DNA of 64,000 nucleotides from positions 120,342,640-120,406,639 of the forward strand of contig NC_081410.1 of assembly GCF_030272615.1 (NCBI RefSeq). Direction: 5' to 3'. Position numbers and translations under genes: made by a program. The stretch's first letter is position 1, and every line of letters begins with the position of its first letter. This DNA comes from Cryptomeria japonica (lineage: Eukaryota; Streptophyta; Pinopsida; Cupressales; Cupressaceae). The notes below the pieces were generated by a model. It ran no database searches, had not been told where the DNA came from, and was given only the letters and a program-made list of their open reading frames with translations. Positions 22,452 through 39,189 of this stretch are shown here, piece after piece.

Positions 22452-24080
22452 ATTATGGGTGGGGATAGAGTTTGAATAGAGCCTAGTGTGCAATCAGGCT
22501 TTAAGAGTAACCCTATTGTATGGCATGTTTGCACTAAGGGTGGAATAGTTGAATTTCTACAAGGGATTATTGGGTATGATGAAAACCTATCAATTTAGTT
22601 CGCTAAATCTTGGAATGATAGGAAATTTTTGGTTGGTGGGGTTTCATTTGAAGTGACAGGGGATGACATTGTTGATGCTACTGGCCTCTCCGCCAAAGGA
22701 AGGAAATGGAAAAGGCAGAGTTGTGTCTCGGATAATGAGAGCTTCACCATGTTCTTTAGAGAGAGAGAAGAACCCATGAAGTTGCAGGTTCGATTTGCTC
22801 GAGAAAAAATTCTTGAACCATGGAATAAGGTGTGTCTCATGATCATGAAGTTTTTTACTTTAGAGGGTAAGTTCAAATTTTATTACTTCTACCATTTCCC
22901 TCTACTAAACCATTTCGAGAATTGTGATTTTCTCTTGTTTTCATTTTTCTTGCTTGCCTCGCTTGAGAGTTCTGTGTTTGAAGCCTTGGAAATGGCCAAA
23001 TCCTATGGTTGAAAACCTATTCCGTGTCATCAGGGATTGATTTTTCATATGTACCAATTTCAGCTTGCACTTAGCCCTCCTAGGCAATTGTTAGCCATTG
23101 AGCATGAAGCCCATCACTTTGCTTCCCCCCTGCCACTACTATCCTTGATTCCCTACATGGTGGTAGAAGGAAATGCCTAAAATTGCCTCCGTTTGTTAAG
23201 AACCCCTCTCACCTTGGCTCTCCAGTGACCCCTAATCTTGACCCTATAGCTACTCTGTAGCAAGCCACTTCTTCTGAGGTTAAGAAGAAATGAAAGACCA
23301 AGGGTCCTCATCCCCTACTAAAGATACAAAAAAATGAGGTGGATAGTGAGGGGGACATGGAAATTGGAGATGATGTTAGTAGGAGTCTTAGTGTTGGTCA
23401 CACGCGTTCCAATAGACTGGTCGACTTCCCCTTGGGAAGTGTTGTGAAGAAGAATTTGGTTGAGTATGAGGAAGCTCTGATGGGGACAATTCTACTGAAA
23501 ATGAGGATGTAGAGGAAGCTGGGGAGAGAGGATGGTACATTGGAAAGTGAGTAGTTCTGCCAAATCAATGAATGAGGATTTGGACCAAAGCTAGGGGACT
23601 TCTCCCCTAGATCTCACTTAGGAAATGATGTCGAAGGATGAGGAGATTAAAGAAGTGGATGAGAAAATTTGAGTTTTGCGCAGGTTTGTGGTGACTAAGT
23701 TAGATGCTTTAAAGAACAAGGTGATAGAGCTAGAACGGAAGATGGGCAACATCTCCAAATTCAATTTGCGGGTGATGCATAGTTCGACCACCTCTTTGTG
23801 CCTAACGTAAAAGAAGGTGTTTGGCAAGGATGTGGAAAATGAAGGGAACTACAAAGAACTATTTAAGTCCCTTACTGAATATTGGAGCCATGTGCTCAAG
23901 CAAGCTAATAGGCTTTAGGCTAGTTTTGTTGGTTTTTTGAATGGTCTCCTGTTATTTCTAAGACTTTGGTTCATTGTTTACTATGGTTTTATATCTGCTA
24001 TTAAGACTCTAAACTCTCGATACTTTAACTCAAGCTTTTGGTGTTAGTGTGTTGTTACTGTTAATGTTGCCTATGGACTG
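22452..24080 (+). pseudogene. unrecognised coding relic, probably transposon-associated
   Basis: From ATGGGTGGGGATAG at 22452 the reading is protein-like but interrupted. It has WHVCTKGGIVEFLQGIIGYD, then FAKSWNDRKFLVGGVSFEVTGDDIVDATGLSAKGRKW in the longest open piece (22629-23012). Further along, a Lys/Glu-rich coiled coil appears around 23620-23800 and a hydrophobic tail around 23900-24070 (FVGFLNGLLLFLRLWFIVYYGF). The order of an N-terminal globular domain, an acidic linker, a coiled coil and a hydrophobic end suggests one ancient protein. The 'ATGLSAKGRKW' part resembles plant-mobile or transposon-linked proteins, but I cannot name a family. Several stops separate the pieces. Confidence 0.4.
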
Positions 24081-24371
24081 TTAGTGTAAGGGCCACCACC
24101 CTTGTTTTGCTACTTACTAATATCAAAAACATCTATCTCGTCCATATGTATAAAAATGACATTATTTTTTTATTAAATTTATATGATTTTAATATAGATG
24201 CTTTCAATTATATTTGATTTTACTTCAAAAAAAATTTGTTTAATTTTTATAAATTAAAATAATACATATTTGAACCATCTATATAATTCATAATTTGAAT
24301 AAATAGCAAAACTGTGATAATTATATTGAACAAACATTACAATCTTAAAAAACAAAAACACACTTTCCTAC

Positions 24372-24575
24372 TCACAATACCATGACACCTTCATCCATCA
24401 ACAAAATGTTATGCCCCACATGACTTAACCGAATTGTTGAAGTTGCATCATCTAACGGAAGAAATGGTCCCAAAACCGTTATGACCTTGTTAACGGCAGC
24501 GATGGGGGCCACTTGCAAAGGAAAATCTAACAAAAAATTGTTCGCGTGCGGAATAAACTCAGCATTTCTTTTCAT
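24372..24575 (-). CDS. short unrecognised ORF, possible exon or relic
   Basis: This minus-strand frame of 67 codons has balanced, globular-looking composition (FIPHANNFLLDFPLQVAPIAA, LGPFLPLDDATSTIRLSHVG). Local base composition is less AT-rich than the surroundings. It ends about 420 bases beyond the stop of the GDSL gene on the same strand. No family is recognised. It could be the terminal exon of a decayed gene. Confidence 0.25.
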   Translation of the reverse strand: MKRNAEFIPHANNFLLDFPLQVAPIAAVNKVITVLGPFLPLDDATSTIRLSHVGHNILLMDEGVMVL

Positions 24576-24994
24576 GACGTCAATTCACACAACATTCCAA
24601 AGGTGTGAACTGGTTGTCACCAATTTCGTTAGAGCCCAAAAAGTAGTTTACCAACTGAAAATTACGTTCATTGCAAGGCAAGATTTCATACTGCAATTAT
24701 AGAGCATAATGCAAGAATCCACACTGCAATTATACAACATAATGCAAGAATCCACACTGCAATTATGTAGCCAGCTCAATATGCAACAAAATTAATAATA
24801 ATAATAATACAAACAGCTGCTTCCTCCATTATTATAAACCAATGGGCGACAAAACGAATCATACATAATCCTAAAGGAAACTGGAAAAGAAAAATGAATG
24901 TGGGAACATAATACATCATGTGTAGACTGTAAATTATTTATACACCGACGACGTATGCACATGAAGAATGAAGCAGTACAGAGTCAAATCGGGC

Positions 24995-27900
24995 TCACAC
25001 AGACTGGAGATCACAAAACTTAGCCAAAGAAAAAGATGGCTCAAAGTAATTTCCACTCAAAATCTGCTTGGTGAGGAGCCTGTTTGCCTCATCTGTCCAG
25101 TGAACTCCATCCCATGTTACATGGGCTCCTGGATTAGCACAGGCCACAGCCGTCACATTTTGCCCTTTAATGGTGCCGCTTGATCCACACTGTACTGCAT
25201 AGTCGTAGTTGTAGTTGCCTCCTACTCCACAGCAAGCTTTTGTAGTCTCCTGGAAACCTAAATCCCAGAAAAAAAAAAATTAGACTTTTCAGATTTGATT
25301 GTGTAGATATTTTTCATAACATTTCAGATCATCAGAGAGATTAAATTTCCACAGTTTAAGATGAATGTTGTGATATGTTTTTGGATATAATTGCATGTAT
25401 ATTTTTTGCATCAACATTTCGGATCACACTCCATGATCCGTTATGAGGATGAGAGAGCTGTTGAGAAAAAATAGATAAATTGCAGACCCAATAGATTAAA
25501 AAGGATAGGAGAAGGTGAAGGAGTTGCGCAGCTCTTTCATCATGATGATGGATCATGAAGTGTGATCTGAAATGTCGATGCAAATAAAATACAAGCAGTT
25601 GAATCCTCTATCAGATCATATTTTATGATGAAAAGAGACAATATGAAAAAAAATGTTTACATGGTAACATTTCGGATCATATTATATGACCCATCAGCGC
25701 AATGAAGTGATAGGAGAGGGTGGACGAGTTGCACAGCTCATCCATCCTGATGATGGATCATGGAGTGTGGTCCGAAATGTTAATGCAAATAAAATACAAG
25801 CAGTTGAATCCTATTTGAGATCACATTTTATGATGAAAAGAGAAACAATATGAAAAAAATTGTTTACATGGTAACATTTGGGATCATAGTCTATGACCCA
25901 TAATCGCAATGAAATGAATTGACATGGAAAAAATGTTTACTTCGGATCATTATTCTATGACCCATCATCATAACGAAGTGAATTAGAAAAAACAAAACAT
26001 TATGATAAAATGAAGAGATTGAATATCATAGATTGTAGAAATTCAATGTATTTTAAGGTGGGTGCAAAACATCCAAGATCACATTACCATGTTTGGAAGG
26101 ATTGGAAAAGAAGTCGTAGACAATGTCGTATGTGTTGACGTATATAATGGAGGCGTCGCTTAGCTTTCTGCGGAGCTTTGCGAGCTGAGTTCGAAGGACT
26201 CTGTTGTAGAAAAGGACGGCGTCGTTGTATGAGGTGGAGCAGCCGTTTTGGTCGAAATCAGAGGGGTAAAAGTAAGTGAGCCAGAATGAGCCACAGCCTT
26301 GTGGGGCCACATCCTTTACTAGGACTGTCCTTGCCCCCTCGTCGTATAATGCCTGTACAATTTGTTTCAGTACTTATTCATCCAGATTATCAAAAAATGA
26401 AGTTTACATGTGAGTGTAGGTTTTGCTAACCTGCACTGCTCCTGCAACTGCCCTGGCCACTTTGGGAAGCATGGTCTGTTTGACCTGGGCAGGGGTGAGG
26501 TTGAGGTTCATGTATCCAAAGCTGAAATCGTTGCCGCCTATTTCGAGAACATAAACACCTGATTTGAACGCCTCCTCGCTAGGAAGATAATCGAGAGGAC
26601 CTGTTATACAAGGTCATTATTAAATTTAAAATATAATTCAATTTAAACAGTATATTCTAAAGTTTTGATTTGTTTAGGTCGTAGATAGTTCATCTGAAAC
26701 CATACTAATAGGTGAGTTCTACTTAAAAAAACACTGAATCACCTAAACAAATAGAAACTTAATGTATTGTTTAAACCCAGCTGAAAGTTCTGAACCTGGT
26801 ACCCTTGCTTTAAAATACCCACCATTCATCTCATTCTAGTGTAAAATGTTCAGAAATAATCTTATTTTAAACTTTGTTTTTCTTTAATCTGTGTTGAATG
26901 ACTTTTCAACAGTTCAATTTTGAATGTTTATATGTATCACATTTTATAATTGTAGTTTACAAGAACTTATCTTTTGAAACTTTAAGAGTCTGCCAGACAA
27001 TATTCATTCAACTCAACTTAAACAAAAGACTCTGCAGTTAAAAGCATTTATAGTTCCTACTTTTAACTTTGATGAGCCTTAACAATAAACTCTGACAAAT
27101 AGAATGGAAATCCTTAGTTGAAAATGAGGAAGGAGGAGTTAGAGAACAGGTTGGCTCTGACATGTAACTGAAGTATGGCCAGAAAAAATATTGAAGGAGG
27201 AACCTGTAGGCCACTGCTAGATGTGGAGTACTTTACCATCTTTATAAAAATAAAAAATTCCTATTCAAAACAGTTGAAATCTCCTATTCAAAACAGTTGG
27301 CATTTTATTAAAAATTTAGTTTTTTTAATGTAATTACAGTGAAATGTTGTTGAATCAAATTATGATAGTTTAATTAATTGAACAAAATTCATAAAGATAT
27401 TGGCATGTTCATTCGTTAACTAAAATAACTGAAACTAAACTCATGCCAGAAACAACTTTGATGAAATAGAACAACTGAAAAGATATGAAATTAAATGATC
27501 AGAAATCTCAAACAAAAAGACCCACAATTTATAACTTAAGCCCTTCTGAACCATAACTTAGACCACAACAGGCAAACTACCCAAGCAGTACAAAACATGT
27601 TGGATGCAAATTATCTTCAAACATGATGTATACAAATGGAAATAGACTAATGCATTCAAAGCGATTAAACCAGTTGAAATCTATAAAAAATCACAATTAA
27701 TCCCTTGCAAAGAGCTTATATCTATCCATACCATGTTGATTGATGCTGTCAAGAACCTTCTGCTTGAAGATCTTGAACTGATTGATTTGAACAGTGAGAG
27801 AAACAGGGGCAATGAAGCTGGTCTCTCTAACAGTGGCACCAGCAGCAGCAAAGTTCACTCCATGCCCAAAGTTAGATCCAACAGACTGCAAATATGGGCT

Positions 27901-28394
27901 CAAAAAAGGCAATCCCAGGGCCGTTGCTGCCATTCAATTGACCCACATTTAGCAATTGCAACAAAAACCACAATAACAAAAACCAGAGCCAACATTAATG
28001 GTGGCTCTCCTTGAAAAATTTCCTTTTTTATTTCTACCATTTTCAGAGCTACAACTTACCAAGCCCCCAATCATATCAAAACAGGGTAACTGAAAACCAA
28101 GAACAAAACTAGACAGATTTTCTTAAGCCCAGCCCAAAAAAACTACCATTTACACATACCAAAGAAATCAACAGAGAGTCTTCCATCACTGTAACGCCCA
28201 ACTGGTTTTCCAAAATATGTCTGACCATAAGGAGGACTCTCTGCAAGCTCATTGTAAGGAAACACATAATGAATAGACCCTGTATCTGATGTAGAGTCCC
28301 CAAAGTTGAAAATTGCAGGATAATTGCAAACTCCATGACAAACAATTGGCAGGATGGCCAACACCACTAAAAACCAACTTTGCCTGAAACCCAT
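24995..28394 (-). CDS. GDSL esterase/lipase, ENOD8/FXG1-like subfamily, five exons, intact
   Basis: This gene encodes a secreted serine hydrolase of the plant GDSL (SGNH) family, acting on ester substrates in the cell wall or apoplast; the substrate is not predictable. Exons are 28394-28160, 27926-27732, 26600-26431, 26352-26088 and 25257-24995. All introns are GT-AG and the phases join to a 375-codon product without stops, the usual family length. A signal peptide covers about residues 1-21. Block I is FNFGDSTSDTG with nucleophile Ser34. Block II is GHGVNFAAAGA (about 99-109), block III GGNDF with Asn167, and block V DGVHW with Asp338 and His341. The N-terminal CNYPAIFNFGDS and the GNYNYD region resemble the ENOD8/alpha-fucosidase-like group. 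Intron 4 carries MITE relatives. The start is the first ATG that gives a signal peptide. Confidence 0.94.
25390..25960. mobile_element. cluster of MITE-related foldback units in GDSL intron 4
   Basis: The unit GATGATGGATCATGRAGTGTGRTCYGAAATGTYRATGCAAATAAAATACAAGCAGTTGAATCC appears near 25547 and 25748. A reverse-oriented arm TTTTGCATCAACATTTCGGATCACACTCCATGATCC lies near 25409, making a foldback of about 180 bases. Further right, shorter ACATTTSGGATCAT...TATGACCCATMATCGCAATGAARTGA units repeat near 25675, 25878 and 25940. These match the arms of the MITE at 11343-11520. They occupy most of the 830-base intron without disturbing its splice sites. Confidence 0.7.
26601..27731 (-). other. GDSL intron 2, no further gene seen
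   Basis: This 1131-base intron is bounded by GT (27731) and AG (26601). It is AT-rich and contains only scattered short frames. No repeat with clear ends was recognised in it. Confidence 0.75.
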
Positions 28395-28491
28395 TGCAAG
28401 AAAAACTAAACTCCTGCCAAATTGTCAGCACTGCATTAATGGATACTCAATGCTTGAAAGCAAAGTGCAGCTTTCAGCACCAAGATCTCAT

Positions 28492-28502
28492 CATATATAA
28501 AG
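28492..28502 (-). promoter_or_regulatory. TATA box of the GDSL gene
   Basis: On the minus strand CTTTATATATGA lies about 100 bases before the start codon at 28394, a plausible core promoter position. Further upstream, CACGTG G-box cores occur at about 28685 and 28832, the latter next to a CATGCA RY-like element. These could respond to ABA or light, but this is motif-level inference only. Confidence 0.55.
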
Positions 28503-29054
28503 AAAAAAACCCATCATTAGAATACACTAAAACTTTATGAATCTGCACAGTAAAGCATATTCCATAAAAACAAATTGCCAAAATGCGGTGGCATACAACT
28601 ACTGTACAGTGTACAGCCAATTTCAATAGATAAGAAACCGAAAATTATATCACGGTTCGAATCACAGGAGAAGAGCAACCCCACACGTGTGGATACAAAC
28701 AAGAGAGAAGGTAGAGTGGGCAGAGTTAAAGCTTAATTAGCCATCCATAATTTGTCTGCTTGGAAATAATTTGTCTGGTTGTTGGGAAATGGGTTTGGGT
28801 CTACCAGAAAGAATTGCTTTGCTTACCAATTTCACGTGCATGCAAACAATTGCATGTGCATGTCGTTGTTTTTTGCATGATAAAATACAGAGGAATTAGA
28901 ACGTGAAAGGTGAGTGTAATGAACATGTTTGGCGTGAAGCAAGCTTCAATCCAGAAAAAAAAACATTCTTACACCGGTATTTGTTTTTTCACCATCATGA
29001 AATTTTGATAAAAAAATTTAAAAACCATTATGTGATTTTGACTTGTGTAAAAAT

Positions 29055-29145
29055 TGGGCTTCTATAGGTGAATTGGTAAAGTATTGGCTTTGTACAAGAG
29101 AAAGTTCAGAGCTCAACATGATTGCCTTCCTAAAAAAGAAAAGAA
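29055..29145 (+). repeat. SINE-like relic
   Basis: TTCTATAGGTGAATTGGTAAAGTATTGG has a box A-like TAGGTGAATTGGTA. A box B-like AAGTTCAGAGCTCAA follows, and then an A-rich tail (AAAAAAGAAAAGAAG). No clear target-site duplication was found. Confidence 0.4.
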
Positions 29146-29489
29146 GATTGAATCATTTAAAAAATTAATTTTGCATTGTGGTTGCTATTTTTGAAATAAT
29201 GGGTAGAACATGATGAGTTGTTTAATTATGTGAAGTTGAATTGTAATTTTGTCTTAAATAATAGATATACGAGATTGTTTTATTGAGTTGTGGTTTTTAT
29301 TTTGAATTTGTGATTAATTTGGAATAGTGGGGTTACAAATCAGGGACTTTGTCTTCAATATGAGAACTTAGTAGTAACACTTAGTTAGGACTTCTTTCTC
29401 AAGTCTTATTTTGATCGTGTACTCAACGAAAGAACTTTACAAGTGAATTTACTAATGTCATTGAAGGCTTATTAATTTGTGGATTAATG

Positions 29490-29748
29490 ATTGATATAGT
29501 TAGAGTTGTATCTCGGTCATCACTCAACTCCCTGATTCAATGATGGTTGGATGGTAGTTGTCGGATAGATCCAATCTGGCGGTCATAGTAGGAACCTCAT
29601 CTTCAATATGAGAGCTTAGCAATGCTAGTCATAGTAGGAACCTCATCTTCAATATGAGAGCTTAGCAATAGCACTTCAATGGAGTTTGGATCTTAGTGAC
29701 AAGAACTGCAACACCACTATATAACCATCACACTATGCTAATGTCAAA
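29490..29748 (-). repeat. SINE-like relic with internal 44-bp duplication
   Basis: The minus strand from about 29745 reads GTGTGATGGTTATATAGTGGTGTTGCAGTTCTTGTCACTAAGATCC, similar to the head of the SINE at 12991-13108. Within it, GTCATAGTAGGAACCTCATC plus the following 24 bases occurs twice in tandem, at about 29581-29624 and 29625-29668. A weaker relative (CTTTGTCTTCAATATGAGAACTTAG) lies at about 29349. Confidence 0.5.
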
Positions 29749-29931
29749 TTTTCAAATTGATCATTTTAATCTCAAATATTTATACTTGCTTTTTCCTATT
29801 TTTTCTAATTTAAACTTTAATTATTAATAAAATTTGTTAAAATTATATAATAAATTATCATTTCTAATATATATTAGACTCTAGTTTAAAATAAATATAA
29901 ATTTATTTAAAAAATTAATCATAAATCAAAT

Positions 29932-29965
<34 letters not shown>

Positions 29966-30039
29966 TTTAAATAATATGATTTAGATTTCATCATCTCTAA
30001 CTAATCAAATAAATTTTAAATAAAATATATATATATTTT

Positions 30040-35439
<5,400 letters not shown>

Positions 35440-36776
35440 TGCATGTTTCCAAAATAATCATACCTTATTATGTTCCTTTGTTGATATTTCTTGCCTCAAA
35501 GTATTTTAGGTTTCCTCTAATTTGTCAAAGCTATTGTGGTGACTTAAAATTTTCCTAGCAATCTGGATTTTGGCACAATAGTCTCGTGATTGCCACAAAA
35601 ATTTGAATACCACTAGTGTGTGGAAACTGGTGGTTTGACCCAATAATGAGAAAGCTTGGATCATTTCATCTTCCCCTTTAAAATTTTCTTTATTTTTTAT
35701 ACCTTCTTTCACCCTTGGGATCTTTTAATGACCTTTCTTCACCCTTATGATCTTCTAAATAATTTTTATTTAATTTATAAAAGATATTCACCAATTTTTA
35801 AGTATTAGAACTTTAACCATGCTCGTATTTATTCCTTGAAAACTTTTCAAGAAGTGTACTACCTATATACACCCCTCTATGGTTTATCATACTCATTTTA
35901 ACTATATTTTTCTAATCTTAGCAATAGGTGTTTGATCATGAGTCTCTCTACATAAATTATAATTCTCACATCTTTGAAGTTCTAGTATCTATTAGTATAT
36001 GATCTCATCATTTTTCCCTTGGGACTTTGTTGACATTATTTAAACTAAATTCTTTAGGATCTCTATTGAATCATTAGGGGAACAAACCTGACACTACATT
36101 TTATTTTTCTAAAAAAAATAGGAGCACTTTGTGTGCTCCCGCTATTTGAACCTTTTGAATCTCTGTCGTTAAAAAAAAATGGTACTTTAAAAATAGATTT
36201 CAAGCATTAAAAATATTGTTCTTGTTAAACTTAATTTTTTTTAGTATGAGTATCTTCAATTTATCATTTAATATCGATTTTTACTAGTTTTAGAAAAAAA
36301 GGTGGCCACTTTTGTCGGTCCCCTATTTCTATTTGCATACTCTCTTGTGAAATAGGAGAAGAATCTCAAAGCATCCTTGAATAAGAACATGACCACCAAC
36401 CTTCTTTTGTATTTATTCTCCTACCCATATGAAGGTAAATGGAAGAGATTCATGGCTTCATATTATAATTAGGTCATAGTTGAGCAAATAATTTCATTGA
36501 AGGGCCATTAATTTCTTTATCACTGGTAAATGAGTACAACATAGAGGCTCTATTTGTAATTATGTTTCTACATTTCTTCCCCACAAGCATGGCAATTTTT
36601 AGACAACCACACATCAAAGAGTTTAAATAAATGAACATGTTATTCTTCTAATTGGATACCATGCTAAGATATTTGGTCAATACACATTATCCCAATACTT
36701 TATCCTTGATTTTATGATGCAACATCAAAGCAACCCATTGCTTCTATCTATGCTAATAAGACTTTGGACGTCAATA
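35440..36776. other. intergenic DNA, nothing recognised
   Basis: This AT-rich sequence has no convincing ORF. GAGCACTTTGTGTGCTCC near 36121 is a short palindrome without further context. Confidence 0.6.
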
Positions 36777-37074
36777 TGTTAGAGGAAAATGGGTAATACC
36801 CAAATAATTAATCAATCATTATTTGTGTCCCCTTTTATTTTATTCACTCAAGCTAAATTTAGGTGCAGTTTTCTATATGTAGGTCATGTTGTCTCATAGC
36901 ATAGGATGAGGACACTTTTCATGACCTAATCCTTAATCCTCACCTATGGTTTCATCTAGTTTTGTTTTTCTTTTATAAGAATTCATTATTGTACATTGTA
37001 ATCATTTATATGTAATGAATACATAATCCATCATATTTTTTTGCATCAATTCTCTTATAAAGGTTGCATAGCAC
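36777..37074 (+). repeat. possible short Copia-type solo LTR
   Basis: The segment begins TGTTAGAGGAAAATGGG, a common style of Copia LTR start. It has a TATA-like TTTTATAAG near 36971 and could end GCATAGCACA at 37074. The flanks CAATA and CAATT agree at four of five bases. This is a weak call made from pattern alone. Confidence 0.3.
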
Positions 37075-38970
37075 ACAATTTCATGGTTTTTCCTCTCTAG
37101 ATATCATAGGTGCTTTTGTTATAGCTGATTCCTAAGAGCTATGGGGATTAACTCCTACACAACCTTCTAGAGATAGTTGTACTAATACTTCATTTATGAA
37201 TATAGAACTTTCTTGATGACAAGCTTATAGACCGATTGATGTGCTTAGGGTAAAATCTAAAACCCTAATGAAGAACTAAACCCTAGGGGTAGAGAAAGTT
37301 AAGTTTCGCCAATAAATGTAGAGGAAAATATCACAACCTATATAATTAAATACAAGCTAATATGATAAATCACACAACACATAATTATCTTAAACTTAAG
37401 ATGGGAGTGATAAATGTAATAAAATAAATACTAAAAAAATTAAACAAATAAACAATGATTGTTAGCTTGAAGCTTAATGTGGATTTGTTGTGTTGCATTT
37501 CTCATATCAATTCACTAATGTGTCAAAAAATTAGGAATTGTAACATAAGTACCTTAAAATTAATTTAAATCTACTATGTAATGTTCTCATTTAGTTTTGT
37601 GTCTAAAGAACTAAGCTTCGAGTCAACAAATCTAAATTTTTGTCATGGATTTCAATTGTGGATGCTTGGAATCTACTCATTTTCATGTCTACAAAGGTGT
37701 AGTGTCAATGGAAGCTATTTAGGATTTTTTTCATGGAATATTCTCGTTTGGTCAAACTCATGTTATAGATTTATCAATCTAGTCAAATTGTTGAGCATAG
37801 AAAATAAGCATAAAATAGTGTCTCAGATGGTGGTGTACTATCGATGCCCTATGATGTTCTCTATGTGATGACACAATCTGAATAAGATCTCCTAGGTTGA
37901 TACTTGAATGGTTTGAAACAAAATTAAAATTTCATCCTTGAATGCAACTCCTTAACATAAAAGTTAACAATTTTTGTGCTCAAATCAACACTTAGTGGCT
38001 CGTTGAAGGGAGTCAATGATGACTTAAATTTAAGTTTGAATTTTGAAAGTTCTGGAGTCACTTCTATCTTTTACAAAACCAACATAAAAATATAATAAAT
38101 AACTTGAAAATCTAAACAAGTCCCTAAAAATGTGTGTAAATAAATTAATTTAAGTTCATGTTATAATACGCCACTTCTAGTCCTTCTACGAAAAATAACC
38201 TCATCTAAATGAACCCAAAATGAAAAGAAAGAATATAAAATATACATATTCACTATTATAAATATATTATATTCACTATGATAAAAGAATAATAAAATAA
38301 AAGTGAATAGATGAAGTTGATGGAGAAGTGAAGCATCAGAATAACTTTTGAGTACAATTCACGGGAAGGAAAAATGAAGTTTGCACGAAGAAGAAAAGTA
38401 TCTGCAAAGCCCCGCCATTGTTTATGCTGTCTCAGCTGATAAAAGAAAAAGACAGCTGTGCAAATTGAATGAGATTGTTCACCATATTAAGATTGAACAT
38501 TGAATCTGTAAAGCTAAAGTGAAAGAATAATTATGAAATGATATCATTCAACTACTTTCAATTATTCTAACTGTAAACTATGGAGGTCTCAGTCGAAAAG
38601 AGCAACAGAATAATTATTATAATAAAAGGGATTAGCATAATTATAGTAAAAGTCGTTGTTAAGAAGGATTCTAACAAGTTCTATCAGCACTATATAAATA
38701 TTCATATTTCCCTGATGTACTACCCACATTCATTGAATTTCAGTCTGTACTTTGGTTGATGCTAATGGAAATTATATAGTTTTTTATTTCGTAGAGGAAA
38801 ATAAGTTTGATAAATTTATATAATAAAAGTAGCGTAACATAATATAAAATAATAATAATAATCAAGAAAAAGTTTCAGATCAATATCAATATAATATAAT
38901 ATTTTTATTAAATATTATATTAAATTTAAGTATTCATTTATAACTTCGTCTTTAAGTACGCATAAATATT
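37075..38970. other. intergenic DNA with one promoter-like stretch
   Basis: No gene is recognised. Around 38650-38770 a CTATATAAATA TATA box is followed by a pyrimidine-rich leader-like stretch, but the ATG after it is closed by a stop within a few codons. The CACTA element starts at 38971 and may have interrupted something here, though nothing matching continues after 59415. Confidence 0.5.
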
Positions 38971-39185
38971 CACTAATACATTTGGCTTAAAATTCCGACG
39001 GAGAAGGTATGTTGTGATCAAATTTGATTTTATTTTGAAAAAATGTGCGCATTCATCGAAATTCCAATGATAATTCAACATTTGGTTTCGAGGGAGAAGG
39101 AATTGGCAATGAAATTTGTGTTTTTTTTGAAAAAGTGCCCGCGTTCGTCAAAATTCCGACGACCGTGGGCATTACTTTAAAAAAA
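38971..39185 (+). repeat. CACTA left terminal and subterminal repeats
   Basis: After the terminal repeat, AAAATTCCGACGG (38990), TCATCGAAATTCCAATGA (39053) and TCGTCAAAATTCCGACGACC (39146) repeat a common AATTCCGACG core. Such subterminal repeats are the binding sites of the TNPA-type protein in characterised En/Spm elements. Confidence 0.75.
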
Positions 39186-39189
39186 AAAA

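Larger units (their letters stand above)
28640..30039. other. intergenic DNA between the GDSL promoter and the duplicated block
   Basis: No gene is recognised apart from the SINE-like relics listed. A short (AT)n tract lies near 29937-29954. A 60-base segment at about 29960-30020 is a weak extra copy of the start of the duplicated block at 30040. Confidence 0.6.

Noticed and set aside
27733-28014. Plus-strand ORF across GDSL exon 2 and intron 1
   Set aside because: It is the opposite strand of the well-supported GDSL exon and intron.
29581-29668. CRISPR-like direct repeats
   Set aside because: There are only two adjacent copies without spacers in a plant genome; this is a simple tandem duplication in a SINE-like relic.
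38690-38770. Host gene start with TATA box before the CACTA element
   Set aside because: The first ATG after the TATA box is closed within a few codons and no exon-like sequence follows before or after the transposon.
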